A stretch of 21,921 nucleotides of DNA from SZUA-448 sp964602475. GTDB lineage: Bacteria > Bacillota > Clostridia > Lachnospirales > Lachnospiraceae. Below, one piece after another: positions 1 to 7,442 of the stretch (its first letter is position 1; the number at the start of each line of letters is the position of its first letter). The stretch covers positions 1 through 21,921 of the forward strand of contig CAZRRN010000046.1 in NCBI GenBank assembly GCA_964602475.1, read 5' to 3'. The notes beneath the pieces are model-generated. The model saw nothing but the letters and a program-made list of their open reading frames with translations, was not told the DNA's origin and did no database searches. The position numbers and the translations under genes were made by a program.

Positions 1-51
1 AAGGCTGCTTCCGTTGAGGATATCAAGGGCCTGATCCGCAAGCTCATGTAA
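1..51 (+). CDS. C-terminal end of a probable iron-containing alcohol dehydrogenase (lactaldehyde reductase-like), partial
   Basis: The window opens inside a reading frame that ends at the TAA at 49-51. Only 16 residues are visible, ending S-V-E-D-I-K-G-L-I-R-K-L-M. This ending resembles the C-terminus of group III iron-dependent alcohol dehydrogenases such as FucO (lactaldehyde reductase), which commonly close with a (T/S)xEDIxxLYxxxM pattern. Context supports it: rhaD lies 49 bp downstream on the same strand and RhaD makes L-lactaldehyde, the substrate of that reductase. The identification rests on a very short tail plus context and could be wrong; another rhamnose-operon gene is the main alternative. 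Confidence 0.4.
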   Translation, partial: KAASVEDIKGLIRKLM

Positions 52-59
52 AAAAACGG

Positions 60-81
60 GCCGGGCAGGAAACTGCCCGGC
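60..81 (+). other. Intercistronic GC-rich hairpin upstream of rhaD
   Basis: A perfect 9-bp stem (60-68 with 73-81) closes a GAAA tetraloop. It sits between the upstream stop codon and rhaD. On the plus strand it is followed by ATTTAAAAG rather than a T-run, so it looks more like a partial attenuator or an RNA-stabilising processing hairpin inside an operon than a full terminator. Read on the minus strand it is followed by a run of seven T residues a few bases away. Confidence 0.55.
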
Positions 82-100
82 ATTTAAAAGAGGCTGAAAT

Positions 101-916
101 ATGAAAGATATTTTTACGGCTCCCTTTGTGGGGGAAATGCGGCAAGCAGCCGCGAATATGTACCGTCTTGGCTGGGATGAGCGCAACGGCGGAAATATCA
201 GCTATTTGCTGGATACCGACGAGGTCGGGGAGTATCTGGATTTGAATAAAGTCATTCGCATCATCCCCTTGGGCTTTGACGCCACCGCAATCATCGGCAA
301 GATTTTTATTGTCACCGGCACTGGCAAGTATTTCAAGAACGTGGACGCCGATCCCGAAACCAATCTGGGCATCGTCCGTATTGCTTCCGATGGCCAGACT
401 GCTGAGCTTCTGTGGGGTTACAAGGACGGCGGCAAGTTCACCTCCGAGTTTCCCGCCCATCTCATGAGCCATATGGCACGGCTCAGTGTTGATCCCGAAA
501 ACCGGGTGGTTATGCACTGTCATCCCACTTACACTCTGGCTATGAACTTTGTTCACGAACTGGACGAGAAGAAGTTTACCCATACCTTGTGGGAGATGTG
601 TACTGAGTGCATTGTGGTGTTCCCTGACGGTGTAGGAGTTCTCCCTTGGATGCTCTGCGGCACCAACTCCATTGGAGAAGCCACGGCGGAAAAGATGAAG
701 GAATTCCGTCTGGTGATCTGGGCTATGCACGGCATCTACGGCGCTGGCAAGACCATGGATGAGACCTTTGGCCTGATTGAGACGGTAGAAAAAGCTGCCC
801 AGATTTATATGCTCACCGCCCATCTCCCCCGGGTCAACACGATCAGGGATGACCAAATGAAAGAACTTGCTCAATACTTTGGAGTTAATTACCGCAAGGA
901 CATCCTTAATGCATAA
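101..916 (+). CDS. rhaD: Rhamnulose-1-phosphate aldolase
   Basis: This is a class II zinc-dependent aldolase that splits L-rhamnulose 1-phosphate into dihydroxyacetone phosphate and L-lactaldehyde in the cytoplasm. The 271-residue length matches E. coli RhaD (about 274). The phosphate-binding N-G-G-N-I-S motif is at 29-34. The catalytic glutamate is E116 (S-E-F-P-A-H), and the zinc-binding histidines are H139 and H141 (M-H-C-H-P-T) and H210 (M-H-G), all in family register. The ATG at 101 has an AAGAGG site seven bases upstream. The probable lactaldehyde reductase just upstream would handle the product. Codons favour G or C at the third position (ggc, ccc, acc, atc) more than the genes further right, which hints at a different origin or expression class. 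Confidence 0.93.
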   Translation: MKDIFTAPFVGEMRQAAANMYRLGWDERNGGNISYLLDTDEVGEYLDLNKVIRIIPLGFDATAIIGKIFIVTGTGKYFKNVDADPETNLGIVRIASDGQTAELLWGYKDGGKFTSEFPAHLMSHMARLSVDPENRVVMHCHPTYTLAMNFVHELDEKKFTHTLWEMCTECIVVFPDGVGVLPWMLCGTNSIGEATAEKMKEFRLVIWAMHGIYGAGKTMDETFGLIETVEKAAQIYMLTAHLPRVNTIRDDQMKELAQYFGVNYRKDILNA

Positions 917-925
917 AAGTACAAA

Positions 926-961
926 CACCCCAAATGCAGCCTTTCGGCTACTCTTGGGGTG
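926..961. terminator. Hairpin between convergent rhaD and XRE regulator genes
   Basis: Stem arms CACCCCAA (926-933) and TTGGGGTG (954-961) enclose an inner AGCC-TTTC-GGCT hairpin. It lies just past the rhaD stop and overlaps the last codons of the oppositely oriented regulator. On the minus strand it is followed by TTTGTACTTTTA, a moderate U-tract. On the plus strand there is no T-run. It probably acts mainly as terminator of the regulator gene and possibly in both directions. Confidence 0.6.
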
Positions 962-1280
962 CAGTATCAATTAGGGCTTTAACAGTTGCTTTGACGACTT
1001 CCAGAGAACGCTCATCGCAAGCTGAAAGCATACGGAGGAGATTTTCTATCTCGGAATCTTTGGACGGCTTCTCGGGGTAGAAAATCGAATCCGCAGAAAT
1101 GGATAATTCGCGGATCAATTTATAGAGGACATCGAAGCTTGGCTTTTTGCCTTCGTTTTCAATTCGATATAAGTATCGCTCAGTGATTCCAGCCCCTTCA
1201 GCCAGCGCTTCAATGGTGATACCAGCTTTTTCCCGCGCTGCTTTGAGGATACTGCCAAGCGTTTCAGGTTGATTATGCAC
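948..1280 (-). CDS. XRE-family helix-turn-helix transcriptional regulator
   Basis: A 110-residue DNA-binding protein. Residues about 8-62 form a canonical XRE/Cro-CI helix-turn-helix (L-K-A-A-R-E-K-A-G-I-T, then G-I-T-E-R-Y-L-Y-R-I-E-N). The C-terminal ~40 residues are helical and acidic, resembling small repressors of Firmicutes integrative conjugative elements. The start is a GTG at 1280, chosen because an excellent GGTGGAGGTG ribosome site lies 8 bases upstream (1289-1298). A perfect inverted repeat in its promoter suggests autorepression. It stands next to a truncated sigma-factor-like gene, another typical component of such elements. The target genes are not visible, so it may now be an orphan regulator. 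Confidence 0.85.
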   Translation of the reverse strand: MHNQPETLGSILKAAREKAGITIEALAEGAGITERYLYRIENEGKKPSFDVLYKLIRELSISADSIFYPEKPSKDSEIENLLRMLSACDERSLEVVKATVKALIDTAPQE

Positions 1281-1312
1281 TTTCAGTTCACCTCCACCTA
1301 TTATTCTACAGA

Positions 1313-1341
1313 TTTATGCCATGTTTATAATGGCATGACAA
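1313..1341 (-). promoter_or_regulatory. Promoter of the XRE regulator with overlapping operator palindrome
   Basis: On the minus strand TTGTCA (1341-1336) and CATAAA (1318-1313) are separated by 17 bases. A perfect inverted repeat, ATGCCAT (1316-1322) and ATGGCAT (1330-1336) with a 7-base spacer, fills the space between the two hexamers. This is the placement expected for a self-repressing XRE protein. The plus strand has TATAAT at 1326-1331 inside the same palindrome, so a divergent promoter may be controlled from the same site; its -35 is poor. Confidence 0.55.
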
Positions 1342-1350
1342 TTCAATTAT

Positions 1351-1475
1351 AGGTGGCCTGATGGTTCTCAAAAATATGAACTAAGCATATAGCCCCGCCA
1401 ATAAAAAAAACGAGGTTTTGGCGGGGCCGATTCTTCATGCCCCCTGATTCCGAGTTTGGATTGGGGGTATTTTTA
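1351..1475 (+). other. Possible short divergent transcript: 7-codon ORF followed by two hairpins
   Basis: Downstream of the operator palindrome there is AGGTGG (1351-1356), then ATG at 1361 opening a 7-codon frame that stops at 1382-1384. Next comes a 10-bp hairpin (1392-1401 with 1418-1427), then a second hairpin with CCCCC (1440-1444) and GGGGG (1463-1467) followed by TATTTTTA. No longer protein is encoded on this strand here. It could be a small regulatory RNA, a leader peptide, or decay products of a lost gene. Confidence 0.3.
1440..1475 (+). terminator. Terminator-like hairpin with T-rich tail
   Basis: CCCCC at 1440-1444 pairs with GGGGG at 1463-1467, with an inner TCC/GGA pairing, and is followed directly by TATTTTTA. 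No plus-strand gene precedes it, so it is an orphan terminator candidate that supports a lost gene or a short RNA upstream. Confidence 0.45.
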
Positions 1476-1653
1476 TGCGCTGGAGCTTTTCCTGCGCTTC
1501 GCTGCGGATTTCATGCAGCGATTATAAGTCTATCTGATAAGCCTAAAATGTCCTAAAGGTATACGGTCAAAAAAAGCCCGCATCCTCCATCTGGACAAGT
1601 AGGCATATATGCTGAACTGACATTTCAGTATAAAAATGAAATAGAGATTTGCA

Positions 1654-1702
1654 ATGCGCTTTTTATGCACTGCCATGCAGTGTGTAACGAGCGCATTTTT
1701 TT
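1654..1702 (+). terminator. Rho-independent terminator, orphan
   Basis: ATGCGCT (1654-1660) pairs with AGCGCAT (1690-1696), an inner CACTG/CAGTG stem closes the loop, and a seven-T run follows (1696-1702). It is a strong plus-strand terminator but no coding sequence lies upstream on that strand back to 1385. The 1476-1744 interval shows nothing else I can support. Confidence 0.65.
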
Positions 1703-1744
1703 GCCTGTCAGCGGATTTATTCTGCATTGCCGTGGTCCTCCTGT

Positions 1745-1772
1745 CAATCTGAATTTTCAAAAATTCAGATTG
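1745..1772. promoter_or_regulatory. Perfect 13-bp inverted repeat with 2-base loop upstream of the sigma-like fragment
   Basis: CAATCTGAATTTT at 1745-1757 and its exact reverse complement at 1760-1772 are separated by only CA. The right arm ends three bases before the GGAGG ribosome site (1776-1780) of the gene starting at 1789. It could be an operator for a dimeric regulator or an RNA hairpin gating translation. It has no T-run, so it is not an ordinary terminator. Confidence 0.6.
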
Positions 1773-1788
1773 ATTGGAGGTACATAAC

Positions 1789-2061
1789 GTGGATGCTGAC
1801 AAAAAAAGATTATGGGTCAGCGGTCAATTGATCGAGGTAACGGATGAAGTTTACGATGCCTACATGAAAGGTGATCGGAAAATGCGTTACTTTGAGAGTG
1901 ACCTAAAGGAAGAAAGGTTCCTTATTGATGAGAACGGACAGATCAGGCAGATTATTCCCAGCCGGGAGGACTCTCTGGACAGGCTCATGGATGATAATGC
2001 AGAGCAGTTATATTACAGAGATATGCCCTTTAGCGATACCAAATGCATTACCGTTAAGTAA
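1789..2061 (+). pseudogene. N-terminal remnant of a conjugative-element sigma-factor-like protein
   Basis: A 90-codon frame begins at GTG 1789, chosen because GGAGG (1776-1780) is 8 bases upstream; an in-frame TTG at 1774 lies inside that site. The protein has the pattern V-x-G-Q-x-I-E-V-T-D-E-V-Y-x-A-Y-x-K-G-D-R-K-M-R, then a D-S-L-D-R-L-M-D-D stretch. From memory of the family, this is the N-terminal portion of small sigma-70-like regulators in Firmicutes integrative conjugative elements, whose C-terminal region 4 helix-turn-helix binds DNA. That region is missing here. After residue ~75 the sequence runs on as unrelated tail and overlaps the convergent acyltransferase gene by 54 bp, suggesting a junction near 2010-2030. 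It might still be expressed as a short protein. Confidence 0.55.
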
Positions 2062-2817
2062 ATATTTTTTTAGCTCACGTTGCAGGGTTGTTCGTTCAGG
2101 CAGTGATTCATTCACTTCGTCAGATCCTGGGAAGATCCATCCCATATACCAGGTTGCAGTTCTGTCAATCGAATCGATTTGAAAAAGCTTTCCAAAAGCA
2201 ACCACATTCGAATCCTCACTCAAGAGGATTTCCAACTCCGGCATAAGCATCCAGGAATCACATGTAAGCGTAACATTTTTCCATTCAGCAAAATAAGTCC
2301 TTCTGAAACTATAAAATAAATTAAGGGAGCTTTTTACGGATTCTGTGCTTAAGTCTGCATCAGAAGGAATATGAACTGCTATTTCTCTTTCCGTTCCATC
2401 AACAAATTCGTACTCCAAAGAACCGATACGAAATTCTTTCAGGGATATTTGTCTTGGAAACCACCAGGCCCAGACGTACCTGTATATGTGAAACGTACGG
2501 TAGTACTCCTTCAAAAATCTGGTACAGAACATCATGGTATCAACGAAGATCTCCTTCGAAATACTGAGATTAATATACCGGTCGTAGGAATAGCATCTTA
2601 TTATATTCAACTGTTCCCAAAGGATTTTTATTCCGTTTTCATCGTCTCCGAGTAATTTTTGCAGCGCTTCAATTCCTTCTCCCCATGAGCTCCGTTCAAA
2701 CAGCTTGTTGTAAATTCGCGGAGGAATATCCTGAGATCGGTTCGTTTCGTAATCAGTGAGCTGCTCGATTACCTCTGATGGTATTTGTAAAAGCTTATAT
2801 AGTTCTAAATGATTCAT
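2008..2817 (-). CDS. Acyltransferase domain-containing protein (NAT_N / GNAT_C type)
   Basis: A 269-residue soluble protein. Its layout, a helical N-terminal half with a W-A-W-W-F-P motif followed by I-S-L-K-E-F-R-I-G-x-L-E-Y-E and H-I-P-S-D-A-D-L, then C-x-S-W-M-L-x-P-E-L, matches the two-domain N-acyltransferase family of Firmicutes (N-terminal helical plus GNAT-like C-terminal domain, formerly DUF5596). The substrate is unknown. The start is ATG 2817 with GGAGGAG directly upstream; the in-frame TTG at 2829 belongs to the ribosome site and is rejected. The C-terminus overlaps the sigma-like fragment on the other strand, so the last residues may derive from a junction. The gene is monocistronic. 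Confidence 0.7.
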   Translation of the reverse strand: MNHLELYKLLQIPSEVIEQLTDYETNRSQDIPPRIYNKLFERSSWGEGIEALQKLLGDDENGIKILWEQLNIIRCYSYDRYINLSISKEIFVDTMMFCTRFLKEYYRTFHIYRYVWAWWFPRQISLKEFRIGSLEYEFVDGTEREIAVHIPSDADLSTESVKSSLNLFYSFRRTYFAEWKNVTLTCDSWMLMPELEILLSEDSNVVAFGKLFQIDSIDRTATWYMGWIFPGSDEVNESLPERTTLQRELKKYLLNGNAFGIAKGHISVI

Positions 2818-3139
2818 CCTCTCCTCCAAAGGCTTTTCTTTCCTAATCCGTTTCGGATATCTTTCCTATTATATAATAAAATGCCTGCAATTTCATGGAA
2901 TAAAGAATAAAACGATTGTCAGATATTGCTGAATTTTATTGATGAAGCTGTAAGAAATCAGGCTGTTACTAAGCAGCCGCAGACTACTTGAAATGTAATC
3001 TCTTACAATTAACATAAAAAGAAAAACAAATTAAAAGTAAAAACAGAAAGATTTATAGGTGAAAACGCACAATTATACAATGGCGGAATTGTGAAATACA
3101 GAAAATATGTTAATATTAGTGTAAAATATTAAATGAAAG

Positions 3140-3170
3140 CATTTACATTCATGGGTAAATGTGATAATAT
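3140..3170 (+). promoter_or_regulatory. Candidate promoter of the pectinesterase with inverted repeat between the hexamers
   Basis: TTTACA (3142-3147) and TAATAT (3165-3170) are spaced by 17 bases. CATTTAC (3140-3146) and GTAAATG (3155-3161) form a perfect 7-bp inverted repeat covering the -35 and the spacer, a good position for a repressor. A leader of about 90 bases would follow. Confidence 0.5.
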
Positions 3171-3178
3171 TTAATATG

Positions 3179-3209
3179 TTGACAACCGTTTCGTTGTGCG
3201 AAATATACA
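3179..3209 (+). promoter_or_regulatory. Second candidate promoter of the pectinesterase
   Basis: A consensus TTGACA (3179-3184) is followed at 19 bases by TATACA (3204-3209). The spacing is long, so activity may need help from a regulator. It is 55 bases before the start codon. Confidence 0.4.
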
Positions 3210-3264
3210 TGACAGGAGAAGGACGTATCAACAAATATCAATATGTGCATAAGGGGGATACAGC

Positions 3265-6200
3265 ATGAAAAAGCTATTGAAACGTGCGCTTGCGATACTG
3301 CTTGCAGCAGGTATGGTGCTGGGGATGAATGGATTCCTTCAGCCTGTGGCAGCGAGCGCAGAGGATGACTCGGTTACCTTTGATTTCAGGGACGGTTCCA
3401 TCATTCCGACGGATACGGACGGAAAGAGCGACATTGTCTATGGGGATATGACAATCAAGGTAGGAACGAAAAATGCATACCAGTACAATGGAGCACAACA
3501 CGGGGTTGCATTTAAAGACGGCAATTCGATTGAAATTCAAGTAAGCGGACCAACTAAGGTACTTGTTGGTGACTGTGCATATTCCGCGAATGCTGAACTG
3601 ACTATTCAGACAGCGGATGGCAGCTGGTCTCAGACCTCAGTTGCCAAGACAGGCTGCTATCACAATGATGGAAGTACGGTGGATTTCAAATATAACGGAA
3701 AAGCAACAACGCTGGTAATTGATTTTACGGCTACGACTTATGTACCGTGTATTATTCTTGCCAGTGCTGTGGAAGTCCCGGATGAGAATGGAGTTCCGGC
3801 GGATTCCGTATATATGTATAACTTTGCGGATGGTTCTGTAGTTCCGACTACGAACGACAGCGCCAACAAGGTGAACGGCGCAGTGTCAAGCGCAGATGGA
3901 TTCCTGACAGTAACAAGTGCGGGAAGTACATATTTTCATGATAAGGATCATGGTCTTGCGGTTGCTAATGGAGACAGTATTTCCGTAAAGGTTGCAGGGG
4001 ACGCGGTAATCACGTTATCAACCTGTGAATACGGCGGTTCTGCTGCGAATTACTGGCTTGCCAAGAGTGACAAGGGCGAACTTACTGAGACGACCCAGCC
4101 GGCAGTTCGTAAGGATTATGACGGACAGTCTTCTGTATTTCATTACAGCGGTGTTGCAACGACCCTTACCTTCACTCTGGTTGGAGAGGGCGAAAGCTAT
4201 ATTCACGGCGTGAATGTTGCCAACCTTCCGGCAGAAACCAAGACACCTGAGCTGGTGGGGAACGGTAAGATTGATATATGGGATTTCGGTGCAGCAGAAC
4301 TGGATTCCGAGCAGTACAACAATCTGCTGACGGTTGACATCATTAACAACTGGTACCCGGATACTGTAGAAGCTGCAAGTGCCGGCGCCAACATCTTAAG
4401 CTTTGCAACAGAAGATATTATGTTCAACGCAAGCGGTAAGACCAATAACCGTTTCCGTACAACAAATGAAGCAATTACAAGATATGATGCGAAAAGCAAG
4501 AGCTTTACCGAAGAAGACGGTACAGTAACAGAGCTTACCGGCTATGTATATTCCAACAACTCTTCTACCTCAAGGGTTTATGTCGGAGTCAAACTGTATG
4601 AAGGTGATATCTTTACCGTTTATACAGGCTCTAACGGTGGGGAAGCAACGATTTACTTTGAAACTCCGAGCGGTGAGATTGAGAAGGCCGTTTCTGTTTC
4701 AGACGGTGCAAAAAATACCTTCTATGCAGCAGAGTATGGTATTTACAAGCTGTATACACTTGATGAGAAGCTGGTAGTTTACCGTATGTTAAGAGAACAT
4801 ACCGCACCGGCACTGACATCGGGAACCATTACTGTTCCTGACAGTCTGACTGATTATCAGCTGTTATTTACCAATGACAAAACAGGAGCGGTAACGGAAG
4901 TGACTCCTGAAGCTGACGACTCCTATGAGACCTGGCTGAGAGACGGTTATACCTACAGCCTGTCATTAAAAAATGCAAACGGTTATGTCATCAAGAGTGA
5001 ATGCAGTATTACTGCAGCGGCAGGTGGCGGTGAGGATGCCAAAGAAGAGATATATAATGTAGTGAAAGGTGATATGCTCCGTTTGATTGCCGCCAAGTAC
5101 AGTTCAACCGTGAAGGCATTTGCGAAGCTGAATAATCTTGCGGATCCGGATTTGATTCTCATCGGACAGAAGCTTCTGATTCCGGGAACCAAGACAGAAA
5201 CGTCGGCAAAGATTGATGTTCTCGTCGAATCGGTTGATCTTGTGACACTGACCGGCAAGCTGACCGGACTGACGGAAACGGCACTTTCTGCGATACAGCT
5301 TTCTTTCAGTAATCCAGGCTATGCTTATATTCCTGAGTTTACAATCTCAGGTGATGTGATTACTGCAGCTTTGGAGCGTGGTGTGGAATACGCAATTGTC
5401 GCAGAGGGAATCAATGATTTTGATCTGGCAGCGGCGACAACAATCAAGCTTACGGAAGATACGGCAAAGAATATTGAATTTGAATCGAAGCCAGTTTACA
5501 CGGTCAGCTTTACGACTACCGGAATCGGTGCTGCGGACTGGAAAAATGCCGCTGTAACATTTACCAACATTAACGAATCCGGTTACAGCTACAGCTTTAC
5601 ACCGGCAAATGAAACTGTGAAGTTAAGAGACGGACAGTATTCTGTCAAGGTTTCCGGCGTCGGCAACAGTGTGGCACAGAAGCTGACGGCAGATGCCAAG
5701 GTGAACGGTAAGGCAGCAAGCGTTACTATTCCTTTTGAAACTCTTACAACCTGGGACTTCTCTGTTCTGAATAAGGCATATGGCGGTTCAGGGATTGAGA
5801 CCATCGACGAGACCCTCTACTGCAGCGGTCTTAAATTAGCCGGAAATGTGAAAGAAAATAAAACCTATCTGCTTCTTAATGCAGGCGGAGAAATAAAAAT
5901 CCCTGTGAAGGCAGGGGATCTTGTAACAGCAAATTACTGTTACTGTGCAGGTTTCGTATTTGACGGCGATGCAGCAACCGCAGTCGATGAGAAATCAGGC
6001 AGCACCAGTACGATAGACTCGGCAGTTTATACAGCACCTGCAGACGGATATACAGTGATTACCGCACTGGAAGGCGGTGCTAACAGTCAGACCTATTTTA
6101 CAAGTATCGTTGTTACGACTCCGGCAGAATATAAAGAGACTGTGACCGTCGGAACCGACAAGGACTTCAAGACAATTAATGAAGCACTGGACTATATCAC

Positions 6201-7347
6201 AGATATGACCAGAACAGAGGATCAGAGAGTAACCGTTATGATTGATCCGGGTAATTATGAAGAAATGCTGGTAATCAATCTTGCGAATATTTCCCTGGTA
6301 AATGCGGCAGGCGAGAATGCAAGCATTGATGTAACTGATAAGGGTGTAAATATTGCAGACAACGCGGTACGAATTACCTCTTATTACGGACATGGCTACA
6401 GCTATTACAGCATGGGCGCTGACTGTAAATATGATGCAGAGCTTCTGGCAGTCAACAAGTCGAACGGAAGCTACAGCTTCAAGAATCCTGGATCGGGAAC
6501 GACCAGCGGTTCCTACTGGAACTCTACTGTGGTTATCTATGCAAGCGGATTTGAGGCAGACGGAATTATTTTCGAAAATTCGTATAACCAGTACATTTCT
6601 GAGAAGGAAGCAAATGATATCGTAGTAATGGAAGTCGGCAATAAGGGCGAGAGACCGACAACTGTCGGGGATACCTCTGTACAGACGAAGTCCTTCGTGG
6701 AACGTGCCGGAGCACTGGCAATCGCAAAGGGCTGTGAAGAGATTTATTTCAACAACTGTAAGTTCATCGGCAGACAGGATACTGTGTACGGTGCAGAAAC
6801 TGTAACGGCAGCATTTAACAAATGCGATATTCTGGGCGCGTGTGATTATATTTATGGTGGAATGACCGCAGTATTTAACGAGTGTAATCTGGTGATGAAT
6901 ACCAGTGAAACAAGCACAGATATGGCTTATATTACGGCAGCTCAGCAGTCGACGGCAAGAGGCTTCCTGTTCTATGACTGTACTGTTACTTCGACAACAC
7001 CGGGTGTTGATACCGCTTCGGAGTACGGCTCAAAGCCAGGGTATTTCGGAAGACCTTGGGCAGCCAACACAAGCGAAGCAGTATTCTTCAATACGACAAT
7101 CGAAGCTTCCTGCGATTATTACGGTGAAGAGTCTCTGATTAAGCCGGAGGGCTGGCTTGCTACACTCGGCGGAGAATCCGTGAAGATGTACGAGTACGGA
7201 ACAGTGGAAGGTTCAGGCGAAGACAATCAAGCAGCACGTGTTACCTGGTCAACGGTACTGACCGAGCCGACACTTTCTGACGGAACTGACCTTTCAACCA
7301 AGGAAAAGGCAATAGAAGCCTTCCTCGGAGAGTGGAAACCGTTCTGA
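3265..7347 (+). CDS. Secreted multidomain pectin methylesterase (CE8) with internal LysM domain
   Basis: A 1360-residue exported enzyme expected to hydrolyse methyl esters of homogalacturonan, releasing methanol and exposing polygalacturonate. Residues 1-32 are a signal peptide (K-rich start, hydrophobic core, cut after A-S-A). Then come beta-sandwich-like modules opening with an F-D-F-R-D-G-S or Y-N-F-A-D-G-S motif at about 36-172 and 180-330, a W-D-F module at 333-515, a LysM peptidoglycan-binding domain at 594-642, Ig-like segments to ~820, another W-D-F module at ~828-950, and the CE8 beta-helix at ~956-1360. Catalytic signatures are G-R-Q-D-T (D1172), C-D-Y-I-Y-G (D1194) and G-R-P-W (R1263). 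AAGGGGG lies 8 bases before ATG. LysM suggests wall attachment; no sortase motif or C-terminal anchor is present. A strong hairpin separates it from the pectate lyase gene. Confidence 0.92.
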   Translation: MKKLLKRALAILLAAGMVLGMNGFLQPVAASAEDDSVTFDFRDGSIIPTDTDGKSDIVYGDMTIKVGTKNAYQYNGAQHGVAFKDGNSIEIQVSGPTKVLVGDCAYSANAELTIQTADGSWSQTSVAKTGCYHNDGSTVDFKYNGKATTLVIDFTATTYVPCIILASAVEVPDENGVPADSVYMYNFADGSVVPTTNDSANKVNGAVSSADGFLTVTSAGSTYFHDKDHGLAVANGDSISVKVAGDAVITLSTCEYGGSAANYWLAKSDKGELTETTQPAVRKDYDGQSSVFHYSGVATTLTFTLVGEGESYIHGVNVANLPAETKTPELVGNGKIDIWDFGAAELDSEQYNNLLTVDIINNWYPDTVEAASAGANILSFATEDIMFNASGKTNNRFRTTNEAITRYDAKSKSFTEEDGTVTELTGYVYSNNSSTSRVYVGVKLYEGDIFTVYTGSNGGEATIYFETPSGEIEKAVSVSDGAKNTFYAAEYGIYKLYTLDEKLVVYRMLREHTAPALTSGTITVPDSLTDYQLLFTNDKTGAVTEVTPEADDSYETWLRDGYTYSLSLKNANGYVIKSECSITAAAGGGEDAKEEIYNVVKGDMLRLIAAKYSSTVKAFAKLNNLADPDLILIGQKLLIPGTKTETSAKIDVLVESVDLVTLTGKLTGLTETALSAIQLSFSNPGYAYIPEFTISGDVITAALERGVEYAIVAEGINDFDLAAATTIKLTEDTAKNIEFESKPVYTVSFTTTGIGAADWKNAAVTFTNINESGYSYSFTPANETVKLRDGQYSVKVSGVGNSVAQKLTADAKVNGKAASVTIPFETLTTWDFSVLNKAYGGSGIETIDETLYCSGLKLAGNVKENKTYLLLNAGGEIKIPVKAGDLVTANYCYCAGFVFDGDAATAVDEKSGSTSTIDSAVYTAPADGYTVITALEGGANSQTYFTSIVVTTPAEYKETVTVGTDKDFKTINEALDYITDMTRTEDQRVTVMIDPGNYEEMLVINLANISLVNAAGENASIDVTDKGVNIADNAVRITSYYGHGYSYYSMGADCKYDAELLAVNKSNGSYSFKNPGSGTTSGSYWNSTVVIYASGFEADGIIFENSYNQYISEKEANDIVVMEVGNKGERPTTVGDTSVQTKSFVERAGALAIAKGCEEIYFNNCKFIGRQDTVYGAETVTAAFNKCDILGACDYIYGGMTAVFNECNLVMNTSETSTDMAYITAAQQSTARGFLFYDCTVTSTTPGVDTASEYGSKPGYFGRPWAANTSEAVFFNTTIEASCDYYGEESLIKPEGWLATLGGESVKMYEYGTVEGSGEDNQAARVTWSTVLTEPTLSDGTDLSTKEKAIEAFLGEWKPF

Positions 7348-7376
7348 TAAAACGCTTATAACTGATATGATATGAT

Positions 7377-7419
7377 AACATTCCCTGCTTCGGCGCGAAA
7401 GCACAAAGCAGGGAGTGTT
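7377..7419 (+). terminator. Hairpin between pectinesterase and pectate lyase genes
   Basis: A 14-bp stem with one G-U pair (7377-7390 with 7406-7419) and a 15-base loop sits 30 bases after the pectinesterase stop. It is followed by only a weak T-rich stretch (GTTTCTG), so it may stop transcription partly, letting some read-through reach the next gene, or stabilise the 3' end. Confidence 0.6.
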
Positions 7420-7442
7420 GTTTCTGAAAAAATGGAGAAAAT

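Larger units (their letters stand above)
2818..3264. promoter_or_regulatory. AT-rich divergent intergenic region
   Basis: This 447-bp stretch separates the divergent acyltransferase and pectinesterase genes. Toward the acyltransferase, a minus-strand TATAAT (2873-2868) is visible but without a convincing -35, and a small ATCCG-TTT-CGGAT repeat lies at 2846-2858. Toward the pectinesterase there are two candidate promoters (listed separately). Between 2882 and 3140 I see no gene or clear structure, only A/T-rich sequence. Confidence 0.5.

Noticed and set aside
44..970. 308-codon open frame on the minus strand opposite rhaD
   Set aside because: It is antisense to a gene with complete aldolase active-site motifs and its protein shows no domain; a shadow frame.
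1530..1802. 90-codon minus-strand frame
   Set aside because: It runs across a terminator and the 28-base palindrome, has no ribosome site and no recognisable domain.
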